From Oscillospiraceae bacterium (GTDB lineage Bacteria; Bacillota; Clostridia; Oscillospirales; CAG-272): a stretch of DNA of 64,000 nucleotides. The position numbers and the translations under genes were made by a program. The notes beneath the pieces are model-generated. The model was given only the letters and a program-made list of their open reading frames with translations. It was not told the DNA's origin and ran no database searches. Positions within the stretch are counted from its first letter, which is position 1. Every line of letters starts with the position of its first letter. This document shows, piece after piece, positions 26,242 through 35,101 of this stretch. Where the stretch lies: assembly GCA_015064845.1 (NCBI GenBank), contig SVRL01000005.1, positions 1-64,000 of the forward strand, written 5' to 3'.

Positions 26242-28032
26242 TTATTCAGCAACAGCAGCCTTGAGAGTTTCGAGCTGATTTCTGAGTTCAGCGGGAAGCT
26301 TGTCGCCGAATTTCTTGTAATGTTCTTCGATTTCAGCAGCTTCTTTTGCCCAAACGTCTTTATCAACAGCGAGAATGCTCTTAAGAGTTTCGATGTCGAA
26401 GTCGAGGTCAGTAAGGTCGATGTCTTCTGCCTTCGGAACGAAACCGATAGCAGTTTCAACTGCATCAGCAGTACCGTTGCAACGGTCAACGATCCAGTTC
26501 AGAACTCTCATGTTATCGCCGAAGCCGGGCCAAATGAAGTTGCCTTCATCATCGGTACGGAACCAGTTAACGTTGAAGATCTTAGGAGCTTTGTCGCCGA
26601 GCTTCTTGCCCATTTCGAGCCAGTGTGCGAAGTAGTCGCCCATGTGGTAACCACAGAAAGGAAGCATAGCCATCGGGTCACGACGAACAACGCCAACAGC
26701 GCCTGCAGCAGCTGCTGTGGTTTCGGAAGCCATAGCGGAACCTACGAATACACCGTTGTTCCAGTCTTTGGACTGGTAAACGAGAGGAGTGCATTTTGCA
26801 CGGCGGCCACCGAAGATGATTGCGGAGATCGGAACGCCTGCGCCCTTATCAAATTCTGCGGAAATGCAGGGGCAGTTTACAGCAGGAGCTGTGAAACGGG
26901 AGTTGGGATGAGCAGCATAAGTGGTCTTGTCTGCTTTAACGAACATGGAGGGATTCCAAGGATTGCCCTTCCATTCGGTTGCGTTTTCGGGAGGATTCTT
27001 GTCGAGACCTTCCCACCAAACGGTGTTATCGTCATTGTTGATAGCAACGTTTGTGAAGATGGTGTTCTTCTTGGTGGAAGCAAGAGCGTTGAAGTTGGAT
27101 TTTTCGTTGGTACCGGGAGCTACGCCGAAGAAGCCGTTTTCGGGGTTGATCGCGTAGAGTCTGCCGTCGGCACCAATGCGCATCCAAGCAATATCATCGC
27201 CAACAGTCCAAATCTTGTAACCTTTTTCAAGGAGATATGCGGGAGGAATCATCATAGCGAGGTTGGTCTTACCGCAAGCAGAGGGGAATGCAGCAGCAAC
27301 GTAAGTAACTTCGCCCTGGGGATTTTCAAGACCGAGAATGAGCATGTGTTCAGCCATCCAGCCTTCTTTCCAACCCTGGTAAGAAGCGATACGGAGAGCA
27401 AAGCATTTCTTACCGAGAAGAACGTTGCCGCCGTACGCGGAGTTAACGGAAATGATAGTGTTGTCTTCGGGGAACTGGCAGATATATCTCTTTTCGGGAT
27501 CTACGTCGCATTTTGCGTGAAGACCTCTTACCCAGTCATTGGAGTCGCCGAGAACATCAAGAACAGCTGTGCCTACGCGAGTCATGATAACCATGTTCAA
27601 AACAACGTAGATGGAGTCTGTTACTTCGATACCTGCTTTTGCGAGAGGAGAACCGATCGGGCCCATGGAGAAAGGAATGATATACATCGTTCTGCCCTTA
27701 TAAGTACCGCGAGCGATATCATAGAGCTTTGCATACATTTCCTGAGGGTCGCACCAGTTATTGGTAGGACCTGCATTTTCTTTTTCTCTGGAGCAAATAA
27801 AGGTTCTGTCTTCTACACGTGCAACGTCGTTGGGTTTTGTTCTGTGATAATAACAACCGGGAAGCTTTTCTTCGTTAAGCTTAATCATTTCGCCTGTTGC
27901 GCAAGCTTCTGCGCGAAGTGCTTCAAGCTGTTCTTCGCTACCATCAATAACAACAACGTTATCGGGTGTAAGGAGAGCTTTCATCTCATCAATCCATGCA
28001 AGGACTGTGGGATTCTTTGTGAATTTGTTCAT
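26242..28032 (-). CDS. pckG: Phosphoenolpyruvate carboxykinase (GTP)
   Basis: A 596-residue GTP-dependent PEPCK, the usual family length. It interconverts oxaloacetate and PEP in the cytoplasm; in fermenting anaerobes it often fixes CO2 into oxaloacetate. The P-loop and catalytic cysteine are in FPSACGKTNLAMM, the kinase-2 metal site is in GDDIAWMR, and the PEP-binding region contains YIIPFSMGPIGSP. The track ORF starts at TTG 28041; the ATG at 28032 has AAAGGA ten bases ahead. It is strongly codon-biased, which produces a long antisense shadow ORF. A near-consensus promoter lies upstream. Confidence 0.95.
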   Translation of the reverse strand: MNKFTKNPTVLAWIDEMKALLTPDNVVVIDGSEEQLEALRAEACATGEMIKLNEEKLPGCYYHRTKPNDVARVEDRTFICSREKENAGPTNNWCDPQEMYAKLYDIARGTYKGRTMYIIPFSMGPIGSPLAKAGIEVTDSIYVVLNMVIMTRVGTAVLDVLGDSNDWVRGLHAKCDVDPEKRYICQFPEDNTIISVNSAYGGNVLLGKKCFALRIASYQGWKEGWMAEHMLILGLENPQGEVTYVAAAFPSACGKTNLAMMIPPAYLLEKGYKIWTVGDDIAWMRIGADGRLYAINPENGFFGVAPGTNEKSNFNALASTKKNTIFTNVAINNDDNTVWWEGLDKNPPENATEWKGNPWNPSMFVKADKTTYAAHPNSRFTAPAVNCPCISAEFDKGAGVPISAIIFGGRRAKCTPLVYQSKDWNNGVFVGSAMASETTAAAAGAVGVVRRDPMAMLPFCGYHMGDYFAHWLEMGKKLGDKAPKIFNVNWFRTDDEGNFIWPGFGDNMRVLNWIVDRCNGTADAVETAIGFVPKAEDIDLTDLDFDIETLKSILAVDKDVWAKEAAEIEEHYKKFGDKLPAELRNQLETLKAAVAE

Positions 28033-28132
28033 AGTCAACAATTCCTTTCAAGAAAAATTATAAAATGCGTTACCACGCAAAATTATTTCAACAAAAAACA
28101 AATGTTGCGCATATGCATTCTCATACATATCA

Positions 28133-28161
28133 ATCATATCATAAAATTATGATTTTGTCAA
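28133..28161 (-). promoter_or_regulatory. Strong promoter of pckG
   Basis: Minus strand TTGACA, 17 bases, TATGAT. This implies a leader of about 95 bases. Confidence 0.7.
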
Positions 28162-28217
28162 TGGAATTCACGCAAATATACTTTTTCAAAAAAAATAATT
28201 TATTTTCAAAAAAACTA

Positions 28218-28246
28218 TTGACAAATCAAATCTTTTGTGATATAGT
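28218..28246 (+). promoter_or_regulatory. Strong promoter of tRNA-Ser
   Basis: TTGACA, 17 bases, TATAGT; starts about 45 bases ahead of the tRNA. A small ACCGAG/CTCGGT hairpin lies in the leader. Confidence 0.75.
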
Positions 28247-28295
28247 ATTAACCGTACCGAGCGAATTGCCTCGGTCATCATAATGTTTGATATTC

Positions 28296-28390
28296 GGAGA
28301 AGTACTCAAGTTGGCCGAAGAGGCGCCCCTGCTAAGGGTGTAGGTCGGATTTTAACCGGCGCGAGAGTTCAAATCTCTCCTTCTCCGCCA
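28296..28390 (+). tRNA. tRNA-Ser (anticodon GCT)
   Basis: A class II tRNA with a long variable arm. The acceptor stem GGAGAAG pairs with CTTCTCC, and the anticodon loop CTGCTAA carries GCT at 28331-28333. The T arm is GAGAG-TTCAAAT-CTCTC. The 3' discriminator G and the encoded CCA end at 28390. It decodes AGC and AGU codons. A terminator follows directly, so it is transcribed alone. Confidence 0.97.
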
Positions 28391-28391
28391 G

Positions 28392-28419
28392 AAGCACCTG
28401 TGAAGACAGGTGCTTTTTT
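28392..28419 (+). terminator. Terminator of tRNA-Ser
   Basis: AAGCACCTGT, GAAG loop, ACAGGTGCTT, then T-run. Confidence 0.88.
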
Positions 28420-28563
28420 CTTTCAAAAATGTAGGCGCAGACTGGATTTTCTCGCTTTTTATCGTTTTAGGTTTATATGCGTTTTCTTTGTTTTTCGGGT
28501 GTCAAATTGGGTGTCAAACACTTTTGTAAATATGAAATTGGAATTTTTACACGGTTTTCCTTC
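28420..28563. other. Gene-free stretch after tRNA-Ser with a tandem GGGTGTCAAA
   Basis: No credible gene. The sequence contains GGGTGTCAAATTGGGTGTCAAA, where one ten-base unit is repeated after one base. Read on the minus strand it gives FDTQFDTR, similar to the tails of some tyrosine integrases. It may be a scar of an element that once used the tRNA gene. This is weak. Confidence 0.3.
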
Positions 28564-28592
28564 TTGCTTTTATCTGTATTTGATGATATAAT
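28564..28592 (+). promoter_or_regulatory. Promoter of the oligoendopeptidase gene
   Basis: TTGCTT, 17 bases, TATAAT. Confidence 0.65.
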
Positions 28593-28628
28593 AATAAAAC
28601 AATAATCCGAAAAGGACGGTAAACTGTT

Positions 28629-30392
28629 ATGTATAACGAATGGTCATTGGAAGCTTTCTATCACGGGACGAATGATCCCGCACTGGAAAAAGACATGGCG
28701 CATCTTGCAGAGCTGATCGACAAATTCAAAACCGCCGTTGCCGAGCTTTCGCTTGAGGACACACGCGCATCTTTGCGAAAAACGATTGAAATCGAAGAGG
28801 AAATGTCAGTTCTTACGCGCAAACTCGGCAGTTATTTCAATCTGCGCCGTTCGGCGCACAGCCCCGATACGGAAGGCGCAAAATATTCTACGAAACTGCA
28901 AAATATGATGGCCAGCAAAACAAAGGATACCGTGATATTCCGAAAATTTATCGGTTCAATTGAAGATATTGATTCGGTTATTCGCGGCGATGAAATTCTG
29001 GAGGCGTACAAATTTCATTTTGAACAAATCAAAAATAATGCTTCTCACAAGCTTTCCGATGAAGCAGAAGATGTTTTTACGCGTATGAATCTTTCGGGCG
29101 GCAGAGCGTGGGGGGATCTCTTTGCATATTTGACGGCAAACGTCATCGTGGATTATAAAGGTAAAAAAACTTCTCTTTCCGCCGTACGCGGTCTTGCCGA
29201 AAGCGATAATGCCGAAGAAAGAAAAGCGGCATATGAAGCGGAGCTTGCATGTTACGATAAAATTCGCGATTCCATTGCCTTTGCACTCAACAGCATCAAA
29301 GCGCAAGTCAATACCGAAGCCGAATTACGCGGTTATGAAAACCCGCTCGCCATGACGCTCGAACAGTCACGTATGAAAAAAGAAACCCTGGAGGCCATGT
29401 TTTCGGCAATGCGCGAATCATTTCCGAAATTTCACGAATATCTGCGCCATAAGGCGCTTCTGCTCGGCTATGAAAACGGATTGCCCTGGTATGAAATTTT
29501 AGCGCCGATGGGAAAAGCAGACGCTAAAATTTACACTGTCGAAGAAGCACATGCGTATCTCGTGGAGCATTTCGCCTCTTTCGCGCCCGATCTTGCTGAA
29601 ATGGTTGATACAGCTTTCCGCGAAGAATGGATTGATTTTTATCCTCGTAAAGGTAAAGTCGGAGGTGCTTTCTGTTCCAATCTGCCGTTTATGAAGCAAA
29701 GCCGCATCTTAACGAACTTTTCGGGTACGTTCGGTTCAATTACAACCCTGGCACATGAACTCGGACACGCTTATCACGGAAAACAGATTGAAAATCACCG
29801 CCCCTTGAATACGTCCTATACCATGCCCGTTGCGGAAACCGCTTCCAATTTCAATGAATTGATTATCGTTAACCACGCCATTGAAAAAGCAGAAGGAGAA
29901 GAAAAAATTCGTCTGATCGAAACGCAGATTCAGGATATGACGCAGATCATCGTAGATATCTATTCCCGTTTTCTTTTCGAAGATGAAGTATTCCGCCGCA
30001 GAAAAGATACTTTCCTTTTTGCCGACGAACTGGAAAAAATTATGGTCGAGGCACAAAAGGAAGCTTTCGGAAACGGACTGGATCCCGCATATCTGCACCC
30101 ATATATGTGGTGTTGCAAAAGTCATTATTACCGCGCAGGGTTGAGTTATTATAACTTTCCTTACGCATTCGGCGGTCTGTTTTCACGTGGGCTTTATGCA
30201 AAATATCTGGAAGAAGGCGAAGCTTTTCTTCCCAAATACAGAGCTCTTCTCAAGGCAACGACCATAGACACCGTGGAAAACGTTGCTAAAATTGCGGGAA
30301 TTGACCTTACAGAACCCGATTTCTGGCGCAAAAGCCTTGCCACCATTACGGATCAGATCGATCTTTTCATCCGGGAAACAAGCACTCTCTGA
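28629..30392 (+). CDS. pepF: M3 family oligoendopeptidase F
   Basis: A 587-residue cytoplasmic zinc metallopeptidase that cleaves short peptides. The HEXXH-type site is HELGHAYHG near residue 378, followed by the conserved glutamate helix (VAETASNFNELI) and YRAGLSYYNFPYAFGGLF near the C-terminus, typical of the PepF/M3B branch. The length matches the family. Monocistronic with its own promoter and terminator. No signal peptide, in keeping with a role in peptide turnover. Confidence 0.9.
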   Translation: MYNEWSLEAFYHGTNDPALEKDMAHLAELIDKFKTAVAELSLEDTRASLRKTIEIEEEMSVLTRKLGSYFNLRRSAHSPDTEGAKYSTKLQNMMASKTKDTVIFRKFIGSIEDIDSVIRGDEILEAYKFHFEQIKNNASHKLSDEAEDVFTRMNLSGGRAWGDLFAYLTANVIVDYKGKKTSLSAVRGLAESDNAEERKAAYEAELACYDKIRDSIAFALNSIKAQVNTEAELRGYENPLAMTLEQSRMKKETLEAMFSAMRESFPKFHEYLRHKALLLGYENGLPWYEILAPMGKADAKIYTVEEAHAYLVEHFASFAPDLAEMVDTAFREEWIDFYPRKGKVGGAFCSNLPFMKQSRILTNFSGTFGSITTLAHELGHAYHGKQIENHRPLNTSYTMPVAETASNFNELIIVNHAIEKAEGEEKIRLIETQIQDMTQIIVDIYSRFLFEDEVFRRRKDTFLFADELEKIMVEAQKEAFGNGLDPAYLHPYMWCCKSHYYRAGLSYYNFPYAFGGLFSRGLYAKYLEEGEAFLPKYRALLKATTIDTVENVAKIAGIDLTEPDFWRKSLATITDQIDLFIRETSTL

Positions 30393-30399
30393 TAACATG

Positions 30400-30433
30400 A
30401 AATCCCTCGCGCTGTCTAGAGCGGGGGATTTTT
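30400..30433 (+). terminator. Terminator of the oligoendopeptidase gene
   Basis: AAATCCC..CGC pairs with GCG..GGGATTT around a short loop, then T-run. Confidence 0.7.
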
Positions 30434-30508
30434 GTTGAAATTGACTTTAATTTTTCAATTCCGAAGTGAAAAAATCAATATTTTACATAAAGTAATCAAT
30501 AAAGGTCC

Positions 30509-30537
30509 TTGAAAAAAATCCAAATTTATGGTTTAAT
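30509..30537 (+). promoter_or_regulatory. Promoter of the amidohydrolase gene
   Basis: TTGAAA, 17 bases, TTTAAT. Confidence 0.5.
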
Positions 30538-30575
30538 TGAAACATAAGAATTATTTTTAAAAGGAGGAACGTAAA

Positions 30576-31490
30576 ATGATTCCCGTAAAAAAAATCGACA
30601 TTCATGCTCACGCTGTTGCATTCCCTGAGTTTTATCCTCCGTTTTACGGACGCGGCGGACAGCGTTATCTCAGTGCGGAAGAACTGATTGCTTTTTATGA
30701 TGAACTGAACATTGAAAAAGGCGTGCTTTTGCCTATTTCTTCTTGCGAAGGTCAGCCCTCTCCGATGACGAGCGAAGGTTGCGCATTTTTGGCAAAACAA
30801 CACCCAGACCGTTTTCTTTGGTTTTGCGGCGTTGATCCCCGTACGGGTGCACATACTCCAACAACCGATCTTTCTTATTTTTTGAATCACTATAAGGCAC
30901 TCGGCGCGCTTGGTTTGGGTGAATTGACCGCACAGCTCAAAACAGACGATCCCATGATGGAAAATCTTTTTGCGCATTGCGCGGCTTGCAAAATGCCCGT
31001 TTTGATCCACATTGCCACACAGCACGGCGGTATGTACGGCATTGAGGATGAACTTGGTTTGCCCCGACTTGAAAAAATGATGAAAAAATATCCCGATCTT
31101 ATCATCATCGGACATTCCCAAGCATTCTGGGCGGAAATGTCCGGCGACATCACGGAAGCAACACGCGGAGGATATCCGAGAGGAAAAGTTACCTCCGAAG
31201 GCAGAATTTATGAAATGATGCGTTCCTGCCCGAATTTGTATTGCGATCTTTCCGCAGGAAGCGGAATGAACGCGCTTCGCCGCGATCCCGAAAACGCAGC
31301 AAAATTTATTGAGGAATTTTCCGACCGTATTCTTTACGGCTGTGATATTTGCGGTACGAAAAACAAGCATCAGTATGAATTCGATGCATTCCTGACTAAC
31401 ATGGTGGAAGAAGGATTGATAAGCGAAGAAAATTATCGCAAAATCGTCCGTGAAAACGCAATCCGTTTGCTCGGTCTGGAAGACAATTAA
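30576..31490 (+). CDS. Amidohydrolase-2 family TIM-barrel hydrolase or decarboxylase
   Basis: A 304-residue metal-dependent TIM-barrel protein. Metal ligands appear in order: HAH in KIDIHAHAV (residues 7-15), a His in PVLIHIATQHGG, a His in IIIGHSQAFW and an Asp in YGCDICGT. The family hydrolyses cyclic amides or lactones or decarboxylates aromatic acids; the substrate here is unknown. GGAGGA precedes the ATG. It is 81 bases upstream of a DegT-type aminotransferase in the same direction, so the two may act on one amino-sugar or similar metabolite. Confidence 0.82.
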   Translation: MIPVKKIDIHAHAVAFPEFYPPFYGRGGQRYLSAEELIAFYDELNIEKGVLLPISSCEGQPSPMTSEGCAFLAKQHPDRFLWFCGVDPRTGAHTPTTDLSYFLNHYKALGALGLGELTAQLKTDDPMMENLFAHCAACKMPVLIHIATQHGGMYGIEDELGLPRLEKMMKKYPDLIIIGHSQAFWAEMSGDITEATRGGYPRGKVTSEGRIYEMMRSCPNLYCDLSAGSGMNALRRDPENAAKFIEEFSDRILYGCDICGTKNKHQYEFDAFLTNMVEEGLISEENYRKIVRENAIRLLGLEDN

Positions 31491-31571
31491 GCCTTATATA
31501 CTGAAAGTCCATCATATTCACATACAATATGATATAAATACATAGGGAAACACAGAAAGGATATCGCTGTT

Positions 31572-32915
31572 ATGACAAACGAAAAACTGGCAATTCTCGG
31601 CGGCACACCCACAATTCCGAAGGGAACGATTCCCGCAGAAACCCTTGATAAACTTTTCCGTCAGATGGTCTTGACCAAAGAAGCGGAAGATGCGGCAATG
31701 GACGTTATTCGCAGAGGCGCATTTTCCGGTACGGACATAACGGAAAAATTCCAGAATGAATTTGCCGCGTGGCAAGGCACCGAATACGCAATCGCATATT
31801 GCAACGGTACAATGGCGCTTACGTCTGCAATGTTTGCCATCGGTCTCGGTGAAGGCGATGAAATTATCTGTCCCACAAAAACTTATTGGGGCAGCGTTTC
31901 GCAAGCAATCAACTTCGGCGCTTCTGCCGTATTCTGCAATATCAACGATATGCTCAGCATGGACCCCAATGATCTGGAGCGTTGTATCACCCCTCGCACG
32001 AAAGCCATCATGGTCGTTCACTATTACGCTTATCCTTGTGATATGGATGCCATCATGGCAATTGCAAAAAAACACAATCTGAAAGTGATTGAAGACGTTT
32101 CCCACGCGCAAGGCGGACTTTATAAAGGGAAAAAGCTCGGAACCTTCGGTGATGTTGCCGCAATGTCTCTTATGAGCATGAAATCTTTCGCTTGCGGAGA
32201 ACTCGGCGTATTGGTAACTAACGACCGCAAAATTTACGAAAGAGCCATGGCGTTCGGTCATTATGAACGAAATAACGCAAAATATATTCAGGAATGCGAA
32301 GATCTGAAGGATTATTTCCATATTGCGCTCGGCGGTGCAAAGGGCCGCGCAAATCAGGTTTGTACGGCAATCGGAAGAGATCAGCTCAAGCATTATGACG
32401 AACGATGTGAAAAAATCCGCGAAGCCATGAACTATTTCTGGGATCAGCTTGAAGGAATGCCCGGCATTCGCGCAATCCGCGTTGACGAATCCACAGGATC
32501 CAATATGGCAGGCTGGTACTGTCCTCACGGTGCGTATTATCCCGAAGAATTGCACGGTCTTTCCGTTAAACGCTTTGCACAGGCAGTTTACGCGGAAATC
32601 GGCGGTTATGTAAAAGAAGGCGGCAACTTCTGTCTGCATACCCATAAATTCTTCAAAACGTTTGATATGACACATCGCGGCGTACCCGGAAGAATCGCTT
32701 ATAACGATCGCGACGTCCGCGAAGACGACTCTCTCTGCGATCCTTCTATCACGAAATATTGCTTCTCCGTGCCAAGATTCAATTATCTGGATAAAGAAAT
32801 CGTAGATCTCTTCGTTGCCGGCTTCAAAAAAGTTATAGAAAATCACGAAGCTCTTCTTGCAGAGGATAAAAAAGAAGCACAAGGCGGCCGTTGGTACGGT
32901 AATGACAATCACTGA
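31572..32915 (+). CDS. DegT/DnrJ/EryC1/StrS family PLP aminotransferase
   Basis: A 447-residue PLP enzyme of the sugar-aminotransferase family. Cofactor-related motifs include VIEDVSHAQGG and the Schiff-base lysine in SMKSFACGELGVLVTND. The protein is about 70 residues longer than common DegT members, mostly in the C-terminal third, with a Cys/His-rich stretch (GNFCLHTHKFF). AAAGGA precedes the ATG. The partner amidohydrolase suggests a specialised pathway rather than surface-polysaccharide synthesis, because no nucleotide-sugar genes are near. Confidence 0.85.
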   Translation: MTNEKLAILGGTPTIPKGTIPAETLDKLFRQMVLTKEAEDAAMDVIRRGAFSGTDITEKFQNEFAAWQGTEYAIAYCNGTMALTSAMFAIGLGEGDEIICPTKTYWGSVSQAINFGASAVFCNINDMLSMDPNDLERCITPRTKAIMVVHYYAYPCDMDAIMAIAKKHNLKVIEDVSHAQGGLYKGKKLGTFGDVAAMSLMSMKSFACGELGVLVTNDRKIYERAMAFGHYERNNAKYIQECEDLKDYFHIALGGAKGRANQVCTAIGRDQLKHYDERCEKIREAMNYFWDQLEGMPGIRAIRVDESTGSNMAGWYCPHGAYYPEELHGLSVKRFAQAVYAEIGGYVKEGGNFCLHTHKFFKTFDMTHRGVPGRIAYNDRDVREDDSLCDPSITKYCFSVPRFNYLDKEIVDLFVAGFKKVIENHEALLAEDKKEAQGGRWYGNDNH

Positions 32916-32937
32916 AAATAATTGATGTATAAAGCGC

Positions 32938-32976
32938 AAAGAACCCGACGTGTGAAAAACACAGGACGGGTTCTTT
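32938..32976. terminator. Bidirectional terminator
   Basis: AAAGAACCCG pairs with CGGGTTCTTT. It separates the convergent DegT and YgjV-like genes. Confidence 0.82.
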
Positions 32977-33019
32977 CCTTTTGATTTTGGAAATATGGAC
33001 TGCTGTGCTACAGCAACTA

Positions 33020-33583
33020 TCAGCGGCGTTCTGTCGCTTTTTCTCTATATCGAATCAGTGCCACAACCGTTGAGATTGTACACAGAAGATCATTGACAAA
33101 TGCCACGGGATACATCTTGAATATACTGTTCAAAAGCCAGAACAGACACCAGAAAAACGAAAATCGGCGCAAACGCTTTTCATCGGATCTGCTATTGGCA
33201 ATCACGGCGAAAATACCTGCCAGAAGCGGAAAAATATCGGACCATACACCAAAGCTCAAAAGAGAAAATCCGGAAATCAACACAATAAAAATACCAATAC
33301 TGATAGGATTCGTTGCCCACTTCCATTTATCTTTTTTGGAAAAAACGGCAAGCATAACCGCGCTCAATGCGCAAGCGATCGCGCTGGTCAAATCTCCCTG
33401 CAACAAAAAATACGCCACCCAACACGTTTGTCCGAAAAAATTGCTGAGAATAATGGTAACTCTATGCTTGAATTGAAAAGCAATAATCGAAAGGATCATT
33501 GCAATCAATCCAACGCCGTAAACAAGGATATAATAACTTTTTCCCAAAGCATTTATCATTCCATCCACGGAAAAACCAAGCAT
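33020..33583 (-). CDS. YgjV family inner-membrane protein
   Basis: A 187-residue protein with six or seven hydrophobic segments. The pattern of a first helix, QFKHRVTIILSNFFGQ, then LQGDLTSAIACALSAV resembles the YgjV membrane family (function unknown). AAGGAG precedes the ATG at 33583, 14 bases after the serine hydrolase stop, so the two are in one operon. The C-terminus is basic (RYREKATERR) and presumably cytoplasmic. Confidence 0.72.
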   Translation of the reverse strand: MLGFSVDGMINALGKSYYILVYGVGLIAMILSIIAFQFKHRVTIILSNFFGQTCWVAYFLLQGDLTSAIACALSAVMLAVFSKKDKWKWATNPISIGIFIVLISGFSLLSFGVWSDIFPLLAGIFAVIANSRSDEKRLRRFSFFWCLFWLLNSIFKMYPVAFVNDLLCTISTVVALIRYREKATERR

Positions 33584-33597
33584 ATAAAACCTTCTCC

Positions 33598-35076
33598 TTA
33601 TTGCGCTTCCGCTTCAGCAGTCATGATTCCCGTATATTCATCCAAAAAGGCTTCCGCTACCTTTGTCATTCGTACCGAAACGTTTTTTTCATCGCGAAAA
33701 CCGAAAACGATTGCAAGGTTGGCAAAATATTTGTCGATGATCTGCACGCGGATACGTAATTTTCGTTCTTCGGGCCAATCGGCACTGAATGCGGCACGGT
33801 ATGTGTTACCCGGCTCAGGCGTATTGCCTATCATATCGGAGTATCCCTCCTCGGGAAACAGCGCGAAGACATTATGACCAAATCCAAACGGCATACATTT
33901 GATGCCTTGTTTGTTTTCATAATGGAATTTTCCTTCCAATCCATCAAATTCCAAACGAAACCATTTGATACCCATAGGATTTTTATCCGCTTTAAAAGTT
34001 ACCCCATCTATCTCGGAGGCAAAAGGGCTTTCTCTTTTTTCCGTCAGATAAAAGAGTTTTCGCTCAGAAAGCCATGTCGTAAGCGCACGATTCTCTTCTG
34101 GCGCGGGAGATAAACTCGAGCCGTCCTCGCTGATATGATCCAGGATATTACGGTACAGCGCATCAAAAATCTGTTCATATCCGTGAGGGTTGCCCTGCGT
34201 ATCGGCGTTGATTACGAATACGAGATCGTGTTTCGGATCACAGAAACCAAGCTGTGCGCCCATACCGTAAGTACTGAAACAACCGCGCGCCATGCCCCAG
34301 ATCTGATATCCGTATCCAAACCCATCATGCGCAACAAATCCGAAATCGTTATTGCAAACATGCAGCGTAGTAGCTTCGCGCATAAATTTTTCATTCAGAT
34401 AGCGTTTTCCGTGAAACGTTCCTCTATTCAAAAGAAAACGCGCAAACAGCAAAAGGTCTCTTGCCGTACAAAGTATACCTGAATCCGCCCAAGAATAGCC
34501 GCCCGGTGTTTTCAGGCAGTAGGCATCCTCGGAAAATCCGATTTCTGTCAGAAACTTTTCCTGCAAATACTGCAAAAACGGCTTACCCGTCAGTTTTTCC
34601 ACGATTACCCCCAGCATAAACGAGCCTGCGCTGTCGTAATCAAAAAGCGTTGCAGGAAGCTTCGTCGGCTGATTTTCAAAATAGGTGGCAACGCGGTCGG
34701 TTACGTTCGGCAAAAACCAATGTACACCGCGCAGACTGCTTTCCATCGTCAAAAGCTCACGGACAGTCGAGGTATGCCGTGCCGCGCCCTCTCTTTCAAG
34801 ATATTCGGGAAAGAATTTTGCAATCGGGTCATCTAGAGAAAGCAACCCATCCTGTTCGCAAAAGCCTATCGCAACTGCCACAAAGCTTTTTGTGGTGGAA
34901 TACATACGGTGCTTAAAATCCTTATGAAAGGGAGCGTAATAACATTCTGAAAAAACAGCATCCCCTCTTGCCAATATCACGCTATGGACAGGAATATGAT
35001 ATCCCTCCAACGTTTCATAAAACCGACGGACACAGGCAGAGGATATTCCTGCCTGCTCAGGTGTGCAAATACGCAT
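33598..35076 (-). CDS. Serine hydrolase, beta-lactamase class C fold
   Basis: A 492-residue protein of the class C beta-lactamase/penicillin-binding-protein-like esterase family. The Ser-x-x-Lys motif is in MYSTTKSFVAVA near residue 81, the Tyr of the second motif in DYDSAGSF, and GYGYQIWG follows. There is no signal peptide, so it is likely a cytoplasmic esterase or peptidase rather than a resistance enzyme. A C-terminal extension of about 120 beta-rich residues is present. AGGAG precedes the ATG. Co-directional with the YgjV-like gene downstream. Confidence 0.82.
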   Translation of the reverse strand: MRICTPEQAGISSACVRRFYETLEGYHIPVHSVILARGDAVFSECYYAPFHKDFKHRMYSTTKSFVAVAIGFCEQDGLLSLDDPIAKFFPEYLEREGAARHTSTVRELLTMESSLRGVHWFLPNVTDRVATYFENQPTKLPATLFDYDSAGSFMLGVIVEKLTGKPFLQYLQEKFLTEIGFSEDAYCLKTPGGYSWADSGILCTARDLLLFARFLLNRGTFHGKRYLNEKFMREATTLHVCNNDFGFVAHDGFGYGYQIWGMARGCFSTYGMGAQLGFCDPKHDLVFVINADTQGNPHGYEQIFDALYRNILDHISEDGSSLSPAPEENRALTTWLSERKLFYLTEKRESPFASEIDGVTFKADKNPMGIKWFRLEFDGLEGKFHYENKQGIKCMPFGFGHNVFALFPEEGYSDMIGNTPEPGNTYRAAFSADWPEERKLRIRVQIIDKYFANLAIVFGFRDEKNVSVRMTKVAEAFLDEYTGIMTAEAEAQ

Positions 35077-35101
35077 AATTTTTCTCCTGTATTGGTTCTT
35101 T

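Noticed and set aside
26224-28152. 642-codon plus-strand ORF opposite pckG
   Set aside because: It mirrors the strongly codon-biased pckG frame on the other strand, has a Ser/Val/Asn-rich composition without domains, and lacks a ribosome site.
28283-28591. 102-codon ORF across tRNA-Ser
   Set aside because: It translates the tRNA and its terminator.
31511-31533. ATCATATT/AATATGAT inverted repeat between the amidohydrolase and DegT genes
   Set aside because: Perfect but short and AT-only; no T-run after it and no partner site, so no function is claimed.
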